DNA from: Thermoplasmata archaeon
GTDB lineage: Archaea > Thermoplasmatota > B47-G6
Reading direction: 5' to 3'
NCBI GenBank assembly: GCA_003663585.1
Contig: QMTU01000028.1
Span: 1-7,306, forward strand
Length of the DNA stretch: 7,306 bases
Shown here: one piece after another, positions 5,878 to 7,306 of the stretch
Layout of the letters: each line of letters starts with the position of its first letter
How positions within the stretch are numbered: the stretch's first letter is position 1
Program-made: the position numbers and the translations under genes
The notes under the pieces: generated by a model
Database searches by the model: none
What the model was told of the DNA's origin: nothing
What the model saw: the letters and a program-made list of their open reading frames with translations, nothing else

Positions 5878-6687
5878 TTACACTTGCGTTTTTAGCAATT
5901 CATCTAACCATTCTATGAACTCCAGATTAGAATTAAAACTTTTGTACACACTTTTTCCATCCCACGACTTACCTACTATAAAGGATAGCCTTATGTTTGT
6001 ACCTCCCATTTCTGAAAACCATTTAAGAACACTACTTTTAATCTTTGATAACTCATTCCCTAAAGAAAATATCCTATCTACTGTTGGGTCAGCAATATAG
6101 GCATAGTTTTCATAAACTACAAGAAGGGCAGCATGTCCAAAAGCATTCCCAGAGATCTCCATAGCAACCACGTAAACACTAGCATTAGTGTAGCTCGCCT
6201 TAATAAGAGCAGCTAGAAGTATTGCCAAATCTTCACAATCGCCTCTCCTAAGGTTTAATGTTTCTGTCGATTTTTGCCAGAAATCTCTTATAAATGTGAC
6301 ATTACCAAAAATCAGTGGATAGAGCCCATCATCCGTGTAATTTACTGCAGCATGCACCCACTCGGTGTACAGCACAATATCACGGGAAAAGTTTCCAGAG
6401 TATATGCTTATTGATATATTCCTAATTCTGCTATCCATAACTATTAAATCAGCGAGTTTTTCCTTTCCAAGAGGTGTCCTATCGTTTATAATATCCTTCA
6501 CCTTTCTGAGAGTAGACTTTAAGTCATAGACTTGTACTTCGAGCTCATTAACCCTTCTCTCGAGGATAACAAAGAACCAAGTAAAAAGAGACATTAAAAC
6601 TAACGCTGCTATAAGAAGTATTATAAAATAAGACTTCTTCACGTAGTCATTACTTATTAAACGCAACCTCCATGGCATAGAAATCAT
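5878..6687 (-). CDS. Membrane-anchored transglutaminase-like protein, 269 aa
   Basis: A basic N-terminus is followed by one membrane segment (about residues 19-41) and a short coiled-coil-like stretch (43-66). The outer domain has the transglutaminase-like catalytic triad: C151 in RRGDCEDLAILLAALI, H185 in AFGHAALLV and D200 in YIADPT. Such proteins act as cysteine peptidases, cross-linking enzymes or amidases; the substrate is unknown. Five N-x-S/T sequons (N90, N99, N116, N129, N168) all lie in the part predicted to face outward, fitting an archaeal cell-surface glycoprotein. The start is uncertain. The ATG at 6687 overlaps the upstream gene by 38 bases but has no clear ribosome binding site; Met4 (6678) or the GTG at 6642, after the upstream stop, are alternatives, and the GTG start would still keep the membrane segment. 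No functional link to lipoate is apparent. Confidence 0.8.
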   Translation of the reverse strand: MISMPWRLRLISNDYVKKSYFIILLIAALVLMSLFTWFFVILERRVNELEVQVYDLKSTLRKVKDIINDRTPLGKEKLADLIVMDSRIRNISISIYSGNFSRDIVLYTEWVHAAVNYTDDGLYPLIFGNVTFIRDFWQKSTETLNLRRGDCEDLAILLAALIKASYTNASVYVVAMEISGNAFGHAALLVVYENYAYIADPTVDRIFSLGNELSKIKSSVLKWFSEMGGTNIRLSFIVGKSWDGKSVYKSFNSNLEFIEWLDELLKTQV

Positions 6688-7009
6688 CAGGATCGTAAGG
6701 TATTGTTCCTATACCATGAATAGGACACACATGACTGCTCGTGAATGGCAAAAGGCCCTCCTTTAAACATTCAGGACAAACTCGCAATTTTTCTATGCTA
6801 ATAATTTCAACAGCTCCATTTGAGTATAAAATCTTCACTTCATATTCCGTTATTTTAACTTTCACTGTATCTCCATCAGGAGTCCTATACTTTCTGTGCT
6901 CTACTCTCTCAAAAAATGTTCGATCTCTCTTCGGCTCCTCTTCACTCTCACTATCTTCCCCAAACCAGATCTTTCCGTATTCCATAGTAAGCACCCTACT
7001 TTTAGACAT
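6650..7009 (-). CDS. Hypothetical zinc-ribbon-like protein, 119 aa
   Basis: I do not recognise this family. Residues 19-30 are strongly acidic then basic (DSESEEEPKRDR) and look disordered. Residues 40-75 alternate like beta strands, and the C-terminal part has a probable zinc site, C78-P-E-C81 with C95-P-I-H98 (H93 is a further possible ligand). It is probably a small soluble cytoplasmic protein. The ATG at 7009 lacks a visible ribosome binding site. Met9 at 6985 is preceded by AGGGTG with fair spacing and may be the true start. The gene begins only 13 bases after a C/D box sRNA on the same strand and overlaps the transglutaminase-like gene at its 3' end. Codon use is like its neighbours, so it is likely a real gene. 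Confidence 0.65.
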   Translation of the reverse strand: MSKSRVLTMEYGKIWFGEDSESEEEPKRDRTFFERVEHRKYRTPDGDTVKVKITEYEVKILYSNGAVEIISIEKLRVCPECLKEGLLPFTSSHVCPIHGIGTIPYDPDDFYAMEVAFNK

Positions 7010-7022
7010 CTAAATGTTTAGG

Positions 7023-7087
7023 AATAGAGTCAGTAGGCTTGCTAGTCATCACCGACGTTCAGATAATCTCTTCTCATCATCCCTATT
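7023..7087 (-). ncRNA. Archaeal C/D box guide sRNA (2'-O-methylation guide), about 65 nt
   Basis: Read on the minus strand, all parts of a double-guide C/D sRNA are present in order. These are C box ATGATGA (7074-7080), an 11-base guide GAAGAGATTAT (7063-7073), D' box CTGA (7059-7062), a 6-base spacer, C' box GTGATGA (7046-7052), a 12-base guide CTAGCAAGCCTA (7034-7045), and D box CTGA (7030-7033). The flanks AATAGGG (7081-7087) and CTCTATT (7023-7029) pair over 7 bp with one G-U, forming the terminal stem next to the kink-turn. Such RNAs bind L7Ae, Nop5 and fibrillarin and direct methylation at the base paired five positions from the D or D' box. The rule predicts Um within AUAAUCUCUUC and Cm within UAGGCUUGCUAG; I cannot say whether these targets are rRNA or tRNA. 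Confidence 0.92.
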
Positions 7088-7108
7088 TTAGAATATCTAA
7101 AACCAGAT

Positions 7109-7119
7109 CTAAAAATATT
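7109..7119 (-). promoter_or_regulatory. Candidate TATA box for the C/D sRNA
   Basis: The minus strand carries AATATTTTTAG here, centred about 27 bases upstream of the first base of the sRNA terminal stem, the spacing expected for an archaeal TATA box. A stronger-looking A/T element (TTTATTTATATG, near 7153-7164) lies further upstream and would give a longer precursor. Confidence 0.4.
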
Positions 7120-7140
7120 GTTGTTTTCAGCTGAACATTA

Positions 7141-7182
7141 GAAGTGAAATTACATATAAATAAATAATGTAGAGAAGAAGAT
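7141..7182 (-). terminator. Possible T-rich termination region after the ABC transporter gene
   Basis: Directly after the stop codon the minus strand reads CTTCTTCTCT and then an A/T-rich stretch. A weak 5-bp hairpin is possible (TACAT 7151-7155 with ATGTA 7167-7171). Archaeal termination typically uses T-rich runs, but nothing here is decisive. Confidence 0.25.
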
Positions 7183-7306
7183 TCAGTTAGATGCACTCAT
7201 TGATGTAGCCTCTTCAAGAGATACCTTTTCTCCCTCCTTAGCGTAAAGCCAGCACGCAACAAAGTGTCCTTTTTTAACCTCGACTATTGGCGGCTCTTTA
7301 TGTTTA
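7183..7306 (-). CDS. Oligopeptide/dipeptide ABC transporter ATP-binding protein (C-terminal 40 residues, cut by window edge)
   Basis: The last 40 residues and the TGA stop are inside the window. EPPIVEVKKGHFVACWLY (residues 4-21 of the fragment) matches the C-terminal oligopeptide-specific extension that follows the ABC domain in DppD/DppF and OppD/OppF proteins, where a conserved (E)PPxxEV-x-(P/K)GHxVACxLY segment precedes the end. These ATPases power import of peptides or sugars by Opp-type transporters. The Walker motifs lie outside the window, so DppD versus DppF cannot be told. It is followed by a 173-base gap to the next gene, which contains the C/D sRNA. Confidence 0.85.
   Translation of the reverse strand, partial: KHKEPPIVEVKKGHFVACWLYAKEGEKVSLEEATSMSASN

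Noticed and set aside
6741..7013. Plus-strand reading frame of 90 codons opposite the zinc-ribbon-like gene
   Set aside because: Ser/Phe-rich, no domain, and the minus-strand frame has a coherent CxxC/CxxH site and neighbour-like codons.

Overview
The window reads as a piece of a hyperthermophilic archaeal chromosome, most likely Thermoproteota (Crenarchaeota), possibly a Desulfurococcales or Ignisphaera-like lineage; I cannot fix the genus. The evidence is strong GGAGG-type ribosome binding sites, TATA-box promoters, heavy AGA/AGG and ATA codon use, tightly overlapping genes, archaeal-type radical SAM families and an archaeal C/D box guide RNA.

Layout. Left part (1-1257, minus strand): a COG1313/PflX-like radical SAM gene, followed 18 bases downstream by the start of a uridine-phosphorylase-type nucleoside phosphorylase that runs off the left edge and has startlingly different base composition. 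The intergenic stretch 1258-1488 holds divergent promoters. Middle (1489-3108, plus strand): a 539-residue B12-binding-type radical SAM protein (COG1032-like), ending tail to tail with the next gene so that one CTAG serves as the stop codon of both.

Core (3105-5825, minus strand): four overlapping genes, in transcription order lipS1, lplA, lplB, lipS2. I read this as a complete lipoyl-protein assembly module of the non-LipA type. A split lipoate/octanoate-protein ligase (LplA catalytic part plus the small LplB domain) charges the carrier protein, and two biotin-synthase-like radical SAM proteins (LipS1 and LipS2) insert the two sulfur atoms. This pathway was worked out in Thermococcus kodakarensis and in bacteria with sulfur-oxidising sHdr systems. 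The carrier proteins themselves (H protein or 2-oxoacid dehydrogenase E2) are not in the window.

Right part (5878-7306, minus strand): upstream of the lipoate genes lie a membrane-anchored transglutaminase-like protein with five N-glycosylation sequons, a 119-residue zinc-ribbon-like hypothetical protein, and a textbook C/D box sRNA (7023-7087) placed just before that protein's start codon. The window ends in the C-terminus of an oligopeptide ABC transporter ATPase. Two more things stand out: four radical SAM enzymes of four different subfamilies within about 5.7 kb, and the guide RNA, which no protein-coding annotation would show.
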